Made by a program: the position numbers and the translations under genes
Part shown: positions 32,545 through 40,473 of the stretch, in pieces
Layout: each line of letters starts with the position of its first letter
Numbering within the stretch: the stretch's first letter is position 1
Source: Halomicrobium urmianum
GTDB lineage: Archaea > Halobacteriota > Halobacteria > Halobacteriales > Haloarculaceae
Direction of reading: 5' to 3'
Length of the DNA stretch: 64,000 nt
NCBI RefSeq assembly: GCF_020217425.1
Contig: NZ_CP084090.1
Coordinates: 1,178,001-1,242,000, forward strand
The notes under the pieces: generated by a model
Told to the model about the DNA's origin: nothing
The model's database searches: none
Seen by the model: the letters and a program-made list of their open reading frames with translations, nothing else

Positions 32545-33688
32545 CTTCCACCAGCTCTTCGAGGTTGTCCTCGCTCTCCTGGCGGATGTCGTCGATGTTC
32601 TCCTGGGCCTCGATGGCGACCTGCTGCAGTTCCTTCACGCGTGGGACGTTGTGGACGCCCGAGAGGAGCACCGCCGCGGCGACGCGGGGCTCGTTGGTCG
32701 GGTAGTCGCCGCCCCGGACCTCCATAGAACCGGTCTGCTCCTCGAGCCACTTGCGGCCGCGCTCAATGCCCTTCCGGTTGAGGTGGGCGGAGGGACCGGC
32801 CATCACGAGCAGGGCCCGCTCTGCGCCGTCGATCTCGCAGGGCAGCGTGAGCCGACCCAGCGCGGCCTTGCGGACCAGCGACGTGATGCGGTTGGTCGTG
32901 TTGGCCGTGTCCATCTCGCCGCCGTCGTCGTCCTTGAACCGCGACAGGAGGCCGCCGCCGCCCGAGGAGAGCTCGACGTCCTCGGAGGCGTATCCCACAG
33001 TTGAGACGCCGCCGCCCGAGAGGGTGTTGATGATCTCGGAGGAGTCGACGACGCTCTCGGCGACGTTGTCGCCGGAGCCGATCTCGCCGGCGCCGAACAG
33101 GACGCCGAACCGGCGGACGATCTCCTCGTTGATGTGGTCGTAGCCGCCCTCCATGGACTCGCCCGTCTTCCGCCAGGCGTCGTTGTCGAACACCAGGAGG
33201 TTGTCTACCTCGCGCACGAACGTCTGGAACGACCGGGCGGCGTTGAGCGTGTAGATGCCGCCCTCGTCGCTGCCGGGCAGCACGCCCAGGCCGTAGACGG
33301 GTTCGGTGTAGATGCGCTGGAGGTGCTTCGCGAGGACCGGAGAGCCGCCGGAACCGGTGCCCCCGCCGAGCCCGGCGACGACCAGAAAGGCGTCGATCTC
33401 GTGGACCGGGATGTTGTCGATGGCCCCCTGAATTTCGTCGATGTCCTCTTCGGCGATCTCCGCGCCGAGTTCGTTGTCGGCGCCGACGCCGTGCCCCTTG
33501 ACGCGTGCCTGCCCGATGAGGACCCGATTCTCCTCCGGAATGTTGTCGAGCCCGAGCAGGTCGGCCTTCGCGGTGTTGACCGCGACGGCCGCGCGGACGA
33601 TCCCCGAGTTCGTCCGTTCGTCGTACTCGAGGAACTTGTCCACGATTTTTCCGCCGGCCTGCCCGAAGCCGATCATCGCGAGTTTCAT
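32513..33688 (-). CDS. cetZ1: Tubulin/FtsZ-superfamily cell-shape protein CetZ1-type
   Basis: 391 aa. MKLAMIGFGQAGGKIVDKFL at the start, the GTP-binding GLGGGTGSGGSP (residues 107-117), LGVLPGSDEGGIYTLNAARS, NLLVFDNDAWRKTGESMEGG and RITSLVRKAALGRLTLPCEI follow CetZ1 of Haloferax closely, not FtsZ1 or FtsZ2. CetZ proteins polymerise with GTP and control cell shape and motility. The C-terminal tail is acidic and ends [10 protein letters not shown], typical of the CetZ1 group. It is the first gene of the cetZ1-membrane protein-cofC-cofG run. Confidence 0.93.
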   Translation of the reverse strand: MKLAMIGFGQAGGKIVDKFLEYDERTNSGIVRAAVAVNTAKADLLGLDNIPEENRVLIGQARVKGHGVGADNELGAEIAEEDIDEIQGAIDNIPVHEIDAFLVVAGLGGGTGSGGSPVLAKHLQRIYTEPVYGLGVLPGSDEGGIYTLNAARSFQTFVREVDNLLVFDNDAWRKTGESMEGGYDHINEEIVRRFGVLFGAGEIGSGDNVAESVVDSSEIINTLSGGGVSTVGYASEDVELSSGGGGLLSRFKDDDGGEMDTANTTNRITSLVRKAALGRLTLPCEIDGAERALLVMAGPSAHLNRKGIERGRKWLEEQTGSMEVRGGDYPTNEPRVAAAVLLSGVHNVPRVKELQQVAIEAQENIDDIRQESEDNLEELVEDDEDELDPLF

Positions 33689-33833
33689 TGATTGAAGTCT
33701 CCGCTTAAAACTCCCATGACGGAATGCGCGTAAAAGCCTTTTGCCGCGCTCAGCCGACCTTCACCGCGGCCAACAAATCGCAAGACGGCGACGTGACGGG
33801 CGCGAGAGACGCCGTGGCCGGCGGTGGCCCCGC

Positions 33834-34736
33834 TCAGGCCGTCGTGAGGTAGTCCCACAGGCGCAGCAGTTCGCTCTGGTCGACGCCGAACGCGTCGACG
33901 TCGTTGTCCGCCGTGGTGTTGTCGATGTTCAGAGAACGATACTGGTCGGACCCCAGCGGAAGGCCGACCGTACCCATGACGGTAAGCCCGGCTTTCGCCA
34001 GCCCCATCGGGAGCGGGACGATCCTGATCGACCGCCCCTCGGACTCGTAGACCTGATCGGTCACCTGCCGCAGGGTCAGCGTCTCCGGGCCGCCGATCTC
34101 GTAAGCCTCGCCGACGTGTTCGTCGTCCTCGACCGCGTCGGCGATCATCGGCGCGAAGTCGCCGATCCAGACGGGCTGGAACCGCGTCTGGTCGCCCCCA
34201 CCGGGCAGGGGATAGACCGGCAGCCCCGGCGCGAACATCCTCTTCAGCCGCTTGGTGAAGCCGACGAACTCGTCGCCCTCGCCGAAGACGACCGAGGGCC
34301 GGAAGATCACCCAGTCCAGGTCCGAGTTCCGGACGACGTCCTCCGCCCGACCCTTGGACCGGAGGAAGTGGGTCGGCGCTCGGGAGTCCGCCCCGAGCGC
34401 ACTCATCTGGACGAATCGCTCGACGCCGTGCTCCTCGGCGGCCCGGACGCAGTTCTCCGTCCCGCCGAGGTGGATCCGCTCGTGCATCTCGTCGCCGCCG
34501 TCGGGCCTGAACAGCGGCGACAGCGACACCAGGTAGACGACCGCGTCCTGCCCCTCGAAGGCGCCCTCGATGGAATCGTAGTCGGTCACGTCGCCACGGG
34601 ACGTCTCGACGCCCGCCGGGAGGTCGGCGTCTCCCGGCGACCGCGCGAGGGCCGTCACATCGTGGCCCCGTTCGTCGAGTTCTCGACACAGGTGCTGGCC
34701 GATGAAGCCGCTCCCGCCGACCACCAGAACGTTCAT
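33834..34736 (-). CDS. NAD(P)-binding reductase, complex I NDUFA9-like family
   Basis: 300 aa. An extended/atypical short-chain dehydrogenase: MNVLVVGGSGFIGQHLCREL carries GxxGxxG, GDVTDYDSIEGAFEGQDAVV and a conserved VQMSALGADSRAPTHFLRSK segment. The catalytic Tyr of classical SDRs is replaced (THFLRSKGRAE), as in the NDUFA9/NmrA-like group. Such proteins bind NADPH and act as reductases, assembly factors or redox sensors. Its start is 46 bases from palindromic repeat copy B. Substrate unknown. Confidence 0.85.
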   Translation of the reverse strand: MNVLVVGGSGFIGQHLCRELDERGHDVTALARSPGDADLPAGVETSRGDVTDYDSIEGAFEGQDAVVYLVSLSPLFRPDGGDEMHERIHLGGTENCVRAAEEHGVERFVQMSALGADSRAPTHFLRSKGRAEDVVRNSDLDWVIFRPSVVFGEGDEFVGFTKRLKRMFAPGLPVYPLPGGGDQTRFQPVWIGDFAPMIADAVEDDEHVGEAYEIGGPETLTLRQVTDQVYESEGRSIRIVPLPMGLAKAGLTVMGTVGLPLGSDQYRSLNIDNTTADNDVDAFGVDQSELLRLWDYLTTA

Positions 34737-34781
34737 GTTCGGTCCTTCGAAGGTATCCGACGTAAAGCTAGTCCGAACGCG

Positions 34782-34865
34782 GTTACAGCAGGAATTGAAA
34801 CTATTTGCACGTCGGCGGGCACCCGGATGCCATTCGAGTGTGCCATTGCGTTCAATTTCTACGAC
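34782..34865 (-). repeat. Dispersed palindromic repeat, copy B
   Basis: 84 bp, inverted relative to copies A and C. The minus strand reads gtcgtagaaattgaacgcaa at one end and tttcaattcctgctgtaac at the other, with a central GCATCCGGGTGCC. It occupies the gap between two divergent genes (NDUFA9-like and tmk) and therefore overlaps or replaces upstream promoter DNA. Confidence 0.78.
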
Positions 34866-34930
34866 GGGTACGTGCAGGCGCTCCCGTCGCCCTCCGGTCG
34901 GTTTACGTGCCGGGGGTGCGAGGAGCGGGT

Positions 34931-35518
34931 ATGCTCGTCACGCTGGAGGGGCTGGACGGCAGCGGCAAGACGACCGCCTGGGAGCACCTCCGCGAGGTCA
35001 TCGACGCCGACGCCGTCTTCACGCGCGAACCGACCGACTCGTGGTACGGCGAGGCGGTCGAGCGCTCCATCGCCGACGACGACGCGGACCCGCTCGCCGA
35101 ACTGTTCCTCTACACGGCCGACCACGCGGCCCACCTCAGCGACACGATCCGTCCGGCCCTGGCAGAGGACACGGTAGTCGTCTCGGACCGTTACTCCGAC
35201 TCCCGGTACGCCTACCAGGGGGCCACGCTGGAGGGCGTCGTCGACGACCCCCTGGAGTACGTCCGCGGGATTCACGAGCCGTTTACCCGACCGCCGGACG
35301 CCACCGTCTACCTCGACGTCGACCCGGAGACCGCCGCCGACCGCAGCGGCGCGACCAACAAGTTCGAGACCGCCGAGTACCTCGCCGACGTCCGCGAGAA
35401 CTACGAGCGCCTGATCGAGGCCGAGCCCGATCGGTTCGTCCGGATCGACGCGACCCGACCCGCGGCGGAGGTCCGCGACGCCGTCGCGTCGGCCGTCCGC
35501 GACTGCATCGAAAGCTGA
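34931..35518 (+). CDS. tmk: Thymidylate kinase
   Basis: 195 aa from the ATG at 34931 ([20 protein letters not shown]); the upstream GGAG at 34921-34924 is a good ribosome site. P-loop GLDGSGKT (7-14), a DR-type [20 protein letters not shown] motif and [12 protein letters not shown] match dTMP kinases. It phosphorylates dTMP to dTDP. A longer in-frame extension back to 34805 crosses the palindromic repeat and is rejected. Confidence 0.93.
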   Translation: MLVTLEGLDGSGKTTAWEHLREVIDADAVFTREPTDSWYGEAVERSIADDDADPLAELFLYTADHAAHLSDTIRPALAEDTVVVSDRYSDSRYAYQGATLEGVVDDPLEYVRGIHEPFTRPPDATVYLDVDPETAADRSGATNKFETAEYLADVRENYERLIEAEPDRFVRIDATRPAAEVRDAVASAVRDCIES

Positions 35519-35547
35519 TCGGCGGCGTCCGCTACTTTCCCACCCGC

Positions 35548-35868
35548 CTACTGCGCCGCCTCGGGCAGTTCCACTTCCTCGGGCGCGGGCATCCAGAGGT
35601 AGTCGAAGGTGATCCCGACGGCCACGGGCAGCAGGACCGTGAGTGCCACGGCCGCCGCCCTGCTGCCGAGGTTCTCGCCCAGGCCGAGCACGCCGGACAG
35701 GACCAGGAGCAGGATCAGGCAGACGACCGGCGAGATCAGCAGCGCGTACAGCATGCTCCCCCAGCTCGTGTCCAGTCGCACGCGGAAGAACCGGGTCAGG
35801 AGCGCGGTGACGGCGCTGTTGACCAGCACGATGACGAGCAGCCCGGCGAGCCCCACGACGCTGACCAT
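35548..35868 (-). CDS. Small integral membrane protein, unknown function
   Basis: 106 aa from the ATG at 35868 (MVSVVGLAGLLVIVLVNSAV); 18 further codons exist upstream but are not membrane-like. Three hydrophobic segments are clear: about 1-25, 38-65 (MLYALLISPVVCLILLLVLS) and 72-92 (AAAVALTVLLPVAVGITFDY). The C-terminus is acidic. Related short membrane proteins are common in haloarchaea. No function can be assigned. Confidence 0.65.
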   Translation of the reverse strand: MVSVVGLAGLLVIVLVNSAVTALLTRFFRVRLDTSWGSMLYALLISPVVCLILLLVLSGVLGLGENLGSRAAAVALTVLLPVAVGITFDYLWMPAPEEVELPEAAQ

Positions 35869-35992
35869 GTCGCCAGTTGCGGGGCGAGGACCTTTGCCGT
35901 TACTACACGCTGCGGACGCCACCGCGGACGGCGCAGCGGAGCGCGACGCCTGATCGGCCCCGAACCGGTGGCCTCGGGTTTCAGTGTCTCCG

Positions 35993-36223
35993 CTAGTCGA
36001 GGCAGATGTAGGTCCGCGTGTCGACGACGCCGTCGAGGTTCCTGACGTCCGTCGACGCGGCGTGGACCACGTCGTACACGTTCTCCCCGCCGACCTCGGC
36101 GATGATGTCGTACTGGCCGGCGACGATGTGGGCCTCGTGGACGCCCTCCTGCTCCTCGATGGCGGTCAGCAGGTCGGCCGACTTCCCGGCCGCCGTCTTG
36201 ATCATGAGATAGGCACTGACCAT
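35993..36223 (-). CDS. Stand-alone Lrp/AsnC ligand-binding (RAM) domain protein
   Basis: 76 aa. MVSAYLMIKTAAGKSADLLT, VHEAHIVAGQYDIIAEV and VVHAASTDVRNLDGVVDTRT show the beta-alpha-beta-beta-alpha-beta RAM fold without a DNA-binding part. Such proteins assemble into dimers or octamers and bind small effectors, often amino acids. It is divergent from trkA and paralogous to the RAM protein at 36997 that follows trkA. A T-rich element (GTTTTTTCG, minus strand, about 36249-36257) lies 26-34 bases upstream. Confidence 0.85.
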   Translation of the reverse strand: MVSAYLMIKTAAGKSADLLTAIEEQEGVHEAHIVAGQYDIIAEVGGENVYDVVHAASTDVRNLDGVVDTRTYICLD

Positions 36224-36278
36224 GGGGAGTGTGGGGTGTGGTAACGCGAAAAAACTTCCCCCGCGACCGCGGGGTACA

Positions 36279-36283
36279 TTTAT
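36279..36283 (+). promoter_or_regulatory. TATA box of trkA
   Basis: TTTAT at 36279-36283 (in acatttatcc) is 26-30 bases before the ATG at 36309, fitting a leaderless transcript. Confidence 0.5.
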
Positions 36284-36308
36284 CCACCGCCGTCTCGTAC
36301 GGGTGTGT

Positions 36309-36995
36309 ATGCGATTCGTTATCGTGGGTGCCGGTCGCGTCGGGCTCCGGACCGCCCGGGTGCTCGGCGAGAGCGGCCACGAGGTCGTCATCGTCGAGCA
36401 GGACCCCACGAAGGTGTCCCGCGCTCGCGAGGAGGGATTCGAGGTCATCGAGGGCGACGGCGCCCTGGAAGAGACGCTAGAAGAGACTGATCTGGAAGCC
36501 GCGGACGCCATCGGCGCGCTCACCGGCGACCTGAACGACAACTTCGTCGCCTGCATGATCGCCAAGGAGTTCGGCTGCCGGACCGTCATGCGCATCGACG
36601 AGGACTACCGCGAGGAGATATACCGCAAGTACGCCCAGGACGTCGACGAGGTCATCTACCCCGAGCGCCTCGGCGCCATCGCCGCGAAGAACGCGCTGCT
36701 GGGCGGCAACATCCGCGCCGTCGCCGACGTCGACGAGAACCTCCAGCTCGTCGAGTTCACCATCACCGAGCAGTCACCGATGGCCGGCTACAGCATCTCC
36801 GAACTGGAACTGCCCGCCAACGCCCGTCTGCTCGCGTACGGCAAGGAGGACGAAGCGCTCCGCCTCCCCGGCGAGGACGACACGCTCGAACTGGGCGACT
36901 CCATGGTCGTCCTCGCGGACTTCGACGTCCTCGGGGACGTCCGCAGCATCGTCGTCGGCGAGACCGGCCGCGCGAGGGCCGCGGGAGGTGCCTGA
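36309..36995 (+). CDS. TrkA-type potassium transport regulatory subunit
   Basis: 228 aa from the ATG at 36309. RCK-N domain: MRFVIVGAGRVGLRTARVLG with GxGxxG (7-12), EVVIVEQDPTKVSRARE, VIEGDGALEETL and ALTGDLNDNFVACMIAKEFG. The RCK-C (TrkA-C) domain covers about 135-220 (NLQLVEFTITEQSPMAGYSI ... LELGDSMVVLADFDVLGDV). It gates a membrane K+ channel or transporter subunit in response to nucleotide binding. No TrkH subunit is in the window. The next RAM gene starts one base after its stop region (ATG 36997), so they form an operon. Confidence 0.92.
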   Translation: MRFVIVGAGRVGLRTARVLGESGHEVVIVEQDPTKVSRAREEGFEVIEGDGALEETLEETDLEAADAIGALTGDLNDNFVACMIAKEFGCRTVMRIDEDYREEIYRKYAQDVDEVIYPERLGAIAAKNALLGGNIRAVADVDENLQLVEFTITEQSPMAGYSISELELPANARLLAYGKEDEALRLPGEDDTLELGDSMVVLADFDVLGDVRSIVVGETGRARAAGGA

Positions 36996-36996
36996 G

Positions 36997-37227
36997 ATGG
37001 TCGTCGCCTACGTCATGATCAAGGCCCACACCGGCGACGCCGACCGCCTCAAGAGCGAGACCGAGGCCATCGACGGCGTCGTCGAGGCCCACATCGTCGC
37101 CGGCGACGTCGACCTCATCGCGAAGGTCGAGGTCGACACCCCCGCCGAGGTCAAGGACATCGCCGCCACCCGGATCCAGGGCATCGACGGCGTCGAGGAC
37201 ACCCAGACCTACATCGCGATGGGATAG
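36997..37227 (+). CDS. Stand-alone Lrp/AsnC ligand-binding (RAM) domain protein
   Basis: 76 aa. MVVAYVMIKAHTGDADRLKS, VVEAHIVAGDVDLIAKVEVD and ATRIQGIDGVEDTQTYIAMG match the RAM fold closely, with no HTH. It starts one base after the trkA stop codon and is paralogous to the product at 35993-36223. The constant link to trkA suggests that the pair sense a metabolite and act on K+ uptake, but no binding partner is proved. Confidence 0.86.
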   Translation: MVVAYVMIKAHTGDADRLKSETEAIDGVVEAHIVAGDVDLIAKVEVDTPAEVKDIAATRIQGIDGVEDTQTYIAMG

Positions 37228-37254
37228 TACCTTTTTACTTCGTCGGGTTTCCTC

Positions 37255-37346
37255 GGGCGCTCTTCGAGCGCCCTGCGGGAACCACTCTCTGCTCACGGGC
37301 GGCGAAGCCGCCCGTTCGCACGGCCAGCGGGACCTTCGGTCCCGCT
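37255..37346. terminator. Array of three perfect hairpins downstream of trkA operon
   Basis: Three back-to-back inverted repeats: GGGCGCTC-TTC-GAGCGCCC (37255-37273), CGGGCGGC-GAA-GCCGCCCG (37296-37314) and AGCGGGACC-TTC-GGTCCCGCT (37326-37346). Stems are 8, 8 and 9 bp without mismatch, and loops are TTC or GAA triloops. A T-run (ctttttactt) at 37231-37240 precedes them and suits archaeal termination. The hairpins may be 3' processing or termination elements, or an intergenic repeat family. Confidence 0.55.
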
Positions 37347-37450
37347 CGGCTCGTGAAAATCTACGCTAAAAACTACCTTCTCGCTCAGTCGCTTCGCTCC
37401 CTCGCGGGAAGTGAACCGGCAGCCTTCGGCCGCCGGATGCTCGACGACCG

Positions 37451-37963
37451 CTACAGCGGCGTCCCGCCGGCCTGGCCGTGCCCGTCGCCGCTGGCGGCGT
37501 CGCTGACGAGGTCGGCGACGGCGCCCTCGTACTCGTAGCCGGGGATCACGCCCTCGACGTAGGTGCCCTCGACGTACTCGACGAAGGCCTTCGCGACGTC
37601 GGCGGCCTGGCTGGCGCTTCCCAGCTCGAAGCCGTAGGTGACGACCACCTCGTCGCCATCGCGCACGACGGCGAACTCCTCCAGGTCGACCGACGCGCGG
37701 GTCGCCTTCGGCGCGTCCTCCAGGCGTCGGCGGAGCGTGTCGAACCAGCCGTCGCGGACGGCGTCGCCAACCTCGTCCGCGGTGGCCGCCCGCAGCGTCG
37801 GCGCTCGGACGGTGACGGTGTAGGCGATCCGCCACTCCGGCGCGTCGGCGATTTCGACACGCCCGTCGAACGCCGTGGTCGTCACCCGGAACCCGTCGCC
37901 GTCGCGCGCGTAGGCGTCGGCCCGCTCGAAGGTCCGCTCCACGTCCGCTAGCTCCTCGCTCAT
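37451..37963 (-). CDS. DUF5813 family protein
   Basis: 170 aa from the ATG at 37963 (MSEELADVERTFERADAYAR). Conserved stretches FRVTTTAFDGRVEIADAPEW, YTVTVRAPTLRAATADEVGD and RASVDLEEFAVVRDGDEVVV match the haloarchaeal DUF5813 family of unknown function. Acidic, soluble, no membrane segment. It ends 54 bases before the arsC-like gene stop region on the same strand and may share its transcript. Confidence 0.78.
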   Translation of the reverse strand: MSEELADVERTFERADAYARDGDGFRVTTTAFDGRVEIADAPEWRIAYTVTVRAPTLRAATADEVGDAVRDGWFDTLRRRLEDAPKATRASVDLEEFAVVRDGDEVVVTYGFELGSASQAADVAKAFVEYVEGTYVEGVIPGYEYEGAVADLVSDAASGDGHGQAGGTPL

Positions 37964-38016
37964 TACACCACGATAGGGCGTTCCGCTGGAAAAGCGCGTC
38001 GTCACGGGGCGACCGT

Positions 38017-38475
38017 TCACTCCCCGCTCACGCGCTCCCGCTCGACCTCGTCGAACAGCGCGCTCACCGTTCGCTCTATCTCGTCGCGGATCTCCCGCAC
38101 CCGGTCGGGATCCTGCCCGTCGGGGTCGTCCAGCGCCCAGTCGCGGACGTCGACCGCGTCGTCAACGCCGCCGACGTCGAGCGTCGAGCAGCCCATCGTG
38201 GCGACGTAGTCGCAGGCGCGGAGCTCCCCGTTAGTGATCGCGCGCGGCGTCCGGTCGGAGAGGTCGAACTCCGCGTCTGCCATCGCGTCGACCACCTCCT
38301 CGTGGACGTGATCGGCCGGGTCCGTCCCGCCCGTGAGAATCTCGACGTCGTCGGCGAGCCCCCGGCGGTCGCGCTCGCGCTCGGCGAACGCGGTCGACAT
38401 CTGCGAGCGGCCGGCGTTCTGGACGCACACGAAGGCGATGCGAATCGGATCGGTGTCGTCGGTGTCGGTGGACAT
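38017..38475 (-). CDS. arsC: Arsenate reductase (low-molecular-weight phosphatase fold)
   Basis: 152 aa. The P-loop CVQNAGRS (C17-S24) is the phosphate/arsenate-binding and catalytic motif; DWALDDPDGQDPDRVREIRD carries the general-acid Asp-Pro. It reduces arsenate to arsenite for export by the neighbouring ACR3 protein, 3 bases upstream on the same strand (gap 38476-38478). Only a few Cys are present, so the second redox thiol may come from another protein. Third gene of the arsR-ACR3-arsC operon. Confidence 0.88.
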   Translation of the reverse strand: MSTDTDDTDPIRIAFVCVQNAGRSQMSTAFAERERDRRGLADDVEILTGGTDPADHVHEEVVDAMADAEFDLSDRTPRAITNGELRACDYVATMGCSTLDVGGVDDAVDVRDWALDDPDGQDPDRVREIRDEIERTVSALFDEVERERVSGE

Positions 38476-38478
38476 GGT

Positions 38479-39639
38479 TCAGTCGTCGGTAGGCAGGTCG
38501 GTCGCGGTCGCGTCGGCGCTCGCCGCCGCGTCGCCGCCCCAGTCGAACCGCCGCTGGAAGTACAGCGCCACGTTCACCAGCGCCAGGAGGACGGGAACCT
38601 CGATGAGCGGGCCGACGACGGTCGCGAACGCGACGCCGGAGCCGACGCCGAACACCGCGACCGCCACGGCGATGGCCAGCTCGAAGTTGTTCGACGCCGC
38701 GGTGAAGCCGATGGCCGTCGTCGTCGAGTAGTCCGCCCCGATGCCCCGTCCCATCCCGAAGCTCACCAGAAACATGACCACGAAGTAGATGGTCAGCGGC
38801 ACGGCGATCAGCAGGACGTCGCCCGGCGACGCGACGATAGTCTCGCCCTGCGTGGCGAACATCACGATCACCGTGAATAGCAGTGCGACCAGCGTCAGCG
38901 GATCGATCGTCGGGATAAACTCCTCGTCGTACCACTCCTCGCCCTTCACGCGCGTTCCGACGTAGCGGGTCAGGAATCCGCCGGCGAAGGGGATGCCGAG
39001 GAAGACGACGATCGCCTCGAACACCTGCATCGGCGTCACGTCGAACGTCGTGATGCCCGCGACGAGCGACTCCATCCCCAGAAGCGGCGGCAGGAACAGG
39101 GCGAAGAACCAGACGTACACCCCGTAGGTGACGATCTGGAAGAGACTGTTGAACGCGACGAGGCCGGTGACGTACTCCGTCGACCCCTCCGCCAGTTCGT
39201 TCCACACCAGCACCATCGCGATACAGCGGGCCATCCCGATGAACACCAGTCCCAGGAAGTACTCGGGACGCGCCGGCAGGCCGGGCACGAGGCCGCCGAA
39301 GAACACGACTGCCAGCCCGAACATCAGCGTCGGGCCGAGCAGCCAGTTCTGGACCAGGCTCAGTCCGAGCACTCGCCAGTTGCTGAACACCGCCCGCAGC
39401 CGGGAGTAGTCGGCCTTCGCCAGCGGCGGGTACATCATCAGGATCAACCCGACCTCGACGAGGTGGAGGTCCCCGATCGGCTGCGTCACCGACGGCGCGA
39501 CGAAGCCGAGGCCGACGCCGATCGCCATCGCGCCGAAGATCCAGACGGTGAGGTACTTGTCGAGGAAGTCCATCGACCGCGGGTCTCCGCAGTCCGGGCA
39601 GCTGCAGTCCGGGCCGTGCTCGCGGGCGACCTCACTCAT
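38479..39639 (-). CDS. acr3: Arsenite efflux permease, ACR3 family
   Basis: 386 aa with ten membrane segments. Motifs of the ACR3 family: MMYPPLAKADYSRLRAVFSN, WLLGPTLMFGLAVVFF, GMARCIAMVLVWNELAEGST (with the catalytic Cys of ACR3) and ATAIGFTAASNNFELAIAVA-like TAASNNFELAIAVAVAVFG. The N-terminus has an unusual Cys-rich tag (CSCPDCG, C12, C14, C17) that could bind As(III) or a metal. The start overlaps the arsR stop by 8 bases. It exports arsenite using the proton gradient. Confidence 0.93.
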   Translation of the reverse strand: MSEVAREHGPDCSCPDCGDPRSMDFLDKYLTVWIFGAMAIGVGLGFVAPSVTQPIGDLHLVEVGLILMMYPPLAKADYSRLRAVFSNWRVLGLSLVQNWLLGPTLMFGLAVVFFGGLVPGLPARPEYFLGLVFIGMARCIAMVLVWNELAEGSTEYVTGLVAFNSLFQIVTYGVYVWFFALFLPPLLGMESLVAGITTFDVTPMQVFEAIVVFLGIPFAGGFLTRYVGTRVKGEEWYDEEFIPTIDPLTLVALLFTVIVMFATQGETIVASPGDVLLIAVPLTIYFVVMFLVSFGMGRGIGADYSTTTAIGFTAASNNFELAIAVAVAVFGVGSGVAFATVVGPLIEVPVLLALVNVALYFQRRFDWGGDAAASADATATDLPTDD

Positions 39640-40033
39640 CGACGCTCACGCTCCCCTCGAGGACCGTCACGAGCGCCACCGCGCGGTTGGTCGCGCGGTA
39701 CTTCTTCCAACGGCCGTCCTTCCGGTCCTCGACCAGCCCCGCGTCGACGAGCGCCGAGAGCGCGTGACTCAGCCCGCTCTCGCTGACGTCGACGACGGCC
39801 TGTAGCTCGCAGACGCACAGCTCCTCGCCGGCCGCCACGAGGACGCGCACGAGCGTGTAGCGCGTCTCGTTGGCCAGTGCCGAGAGCACGTCCAGCTCGG
39901 CGGACACCCGCTCCGCCCCGAGCGCCGCCTCCAGCGCCCCCAGTTCGTCGAGGCGCTCCTCGACGTCCCCGCTCCGGCATTCGCCGAGCTCGTCTTCCAG
40001 GTATCGCCGTAGCCGCTCCGTCGACTGTGCCAT
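39632..40033 (-). CDS. arsR: ArsR-family transcriptional repressor
   Basis: 133 aa from the ATG at 40033 (MAQSTERLRRYLEDELGECR). The winged-helix domain spans about 44-125: LDVLSALANETRYTLVRVLV, the metal-sensing ELCVCE (71-76), VDVSESGLSHALSALVDAGL and VEDRKDGRWKKYRATNRAVA. Two Cys in ELCVC, with Cys19 in the N-terminal helix, are candidate As(III) ligands. It should repress the operon until arsenite binds. The region 40034-40100 upstream is AT-rich and likely contains the operator. Confidence 0.9.
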   Translation of the reverse strand: MAQSTERLRRYLEDELGECRSGDVEERLDELGALEAALGAERVSAELDVLSALANETRYTLVRVLVAAGEELCVCELQAVVDVSESGLSHALSALVDAGLVEDRKDGRWKKYRATNRAVALVTVLEGSVSVDE

Positions 40034-40453
40034 CGCCAGATGGTTGAATGAAATCTCAAGTAGTTCTTTCGAATTTCGCCTGAGAAAAGACATTAGAATC
40101 GAATAGAGCGCCAATGCGCGCCTCCCCGGAACAATTGAGATGAAGAGGAATTAAATCGAATCGGACCTGAGAACCGTAGTCTGCATCCGGTCGGAGTGAG
40201 TGTCTCGGCGTAGTAGGACCCGTCGCCTCGCTCTCTTGTGGTCTGCTTCAGCTCCGTCACCAGCGACAGCACGGCGAGTCGGCCGCGGAGATGAAACTCC
40301 GCGGCGGTCGTTCGCTGAGGAGTAGCGGGAGGTAGATTTGAACCGGAGGAAGACTCGCTGACGCTCGTCTTCCAGGGTTCAAATCCACGATCAGCGACAG
40401 CACGGCGAGTCGGCCGCGGAGATGAAACTCCGTGGCGGTCGTTCGCTGAAGAG
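40034..40453. other. Non-coding region between arsR and tRNA-Met with duplicated DNA
   Basis: 420 bp. The first 130 bp are AT-rich and hold the arsR operon promoter/operator. From 40261 a ~82-bp block (ending in the 3' part of tRNA-Met) is duplicated with a period of 131 bp; see the separate repeat entry. No open reading frame is credible. Confidence 0.5.
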
Positions 40454-40473
40454 TAGCGGGAGGTAGATTTGAA
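40261..40473 (-). repeat. Partial duplication of the 3' end of tRNA-Met with flanking DNA
   Basis: Copy 1 (40261-40342) and copy 2 (40392-40473) share the sequence from cagcgacagcacggcgag through agcgggaggtagatttgaac with three mismatches. Copy 2 is the true tRNA 3' half (acceptor strand and T-arm) plus its downstream flank; copy 1 is a truncated tRNA fragment. Between them lies a long hairpin: GATTTGAACC (40335-40344) pairs with GGTTCAAATC (40376-40385) and GGAAGAC (40348-40354) with GTCTTCC (40367-40373). Confidence 0.85.

Noticed and set aside
37255-37346. CRISPR array
   Set aside because: The hairpins differ in stem sequence and lack evenly spaced direct repeats and spacers. No cas gene is present in the window.
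40335-40385. A further tRNA gene (GGGTTCAAATCC T-arm-like word)
   Set aside because: Only T-arm-like words in an inverted repeat are present; no anticodon arm or acceptor stem can be formed.
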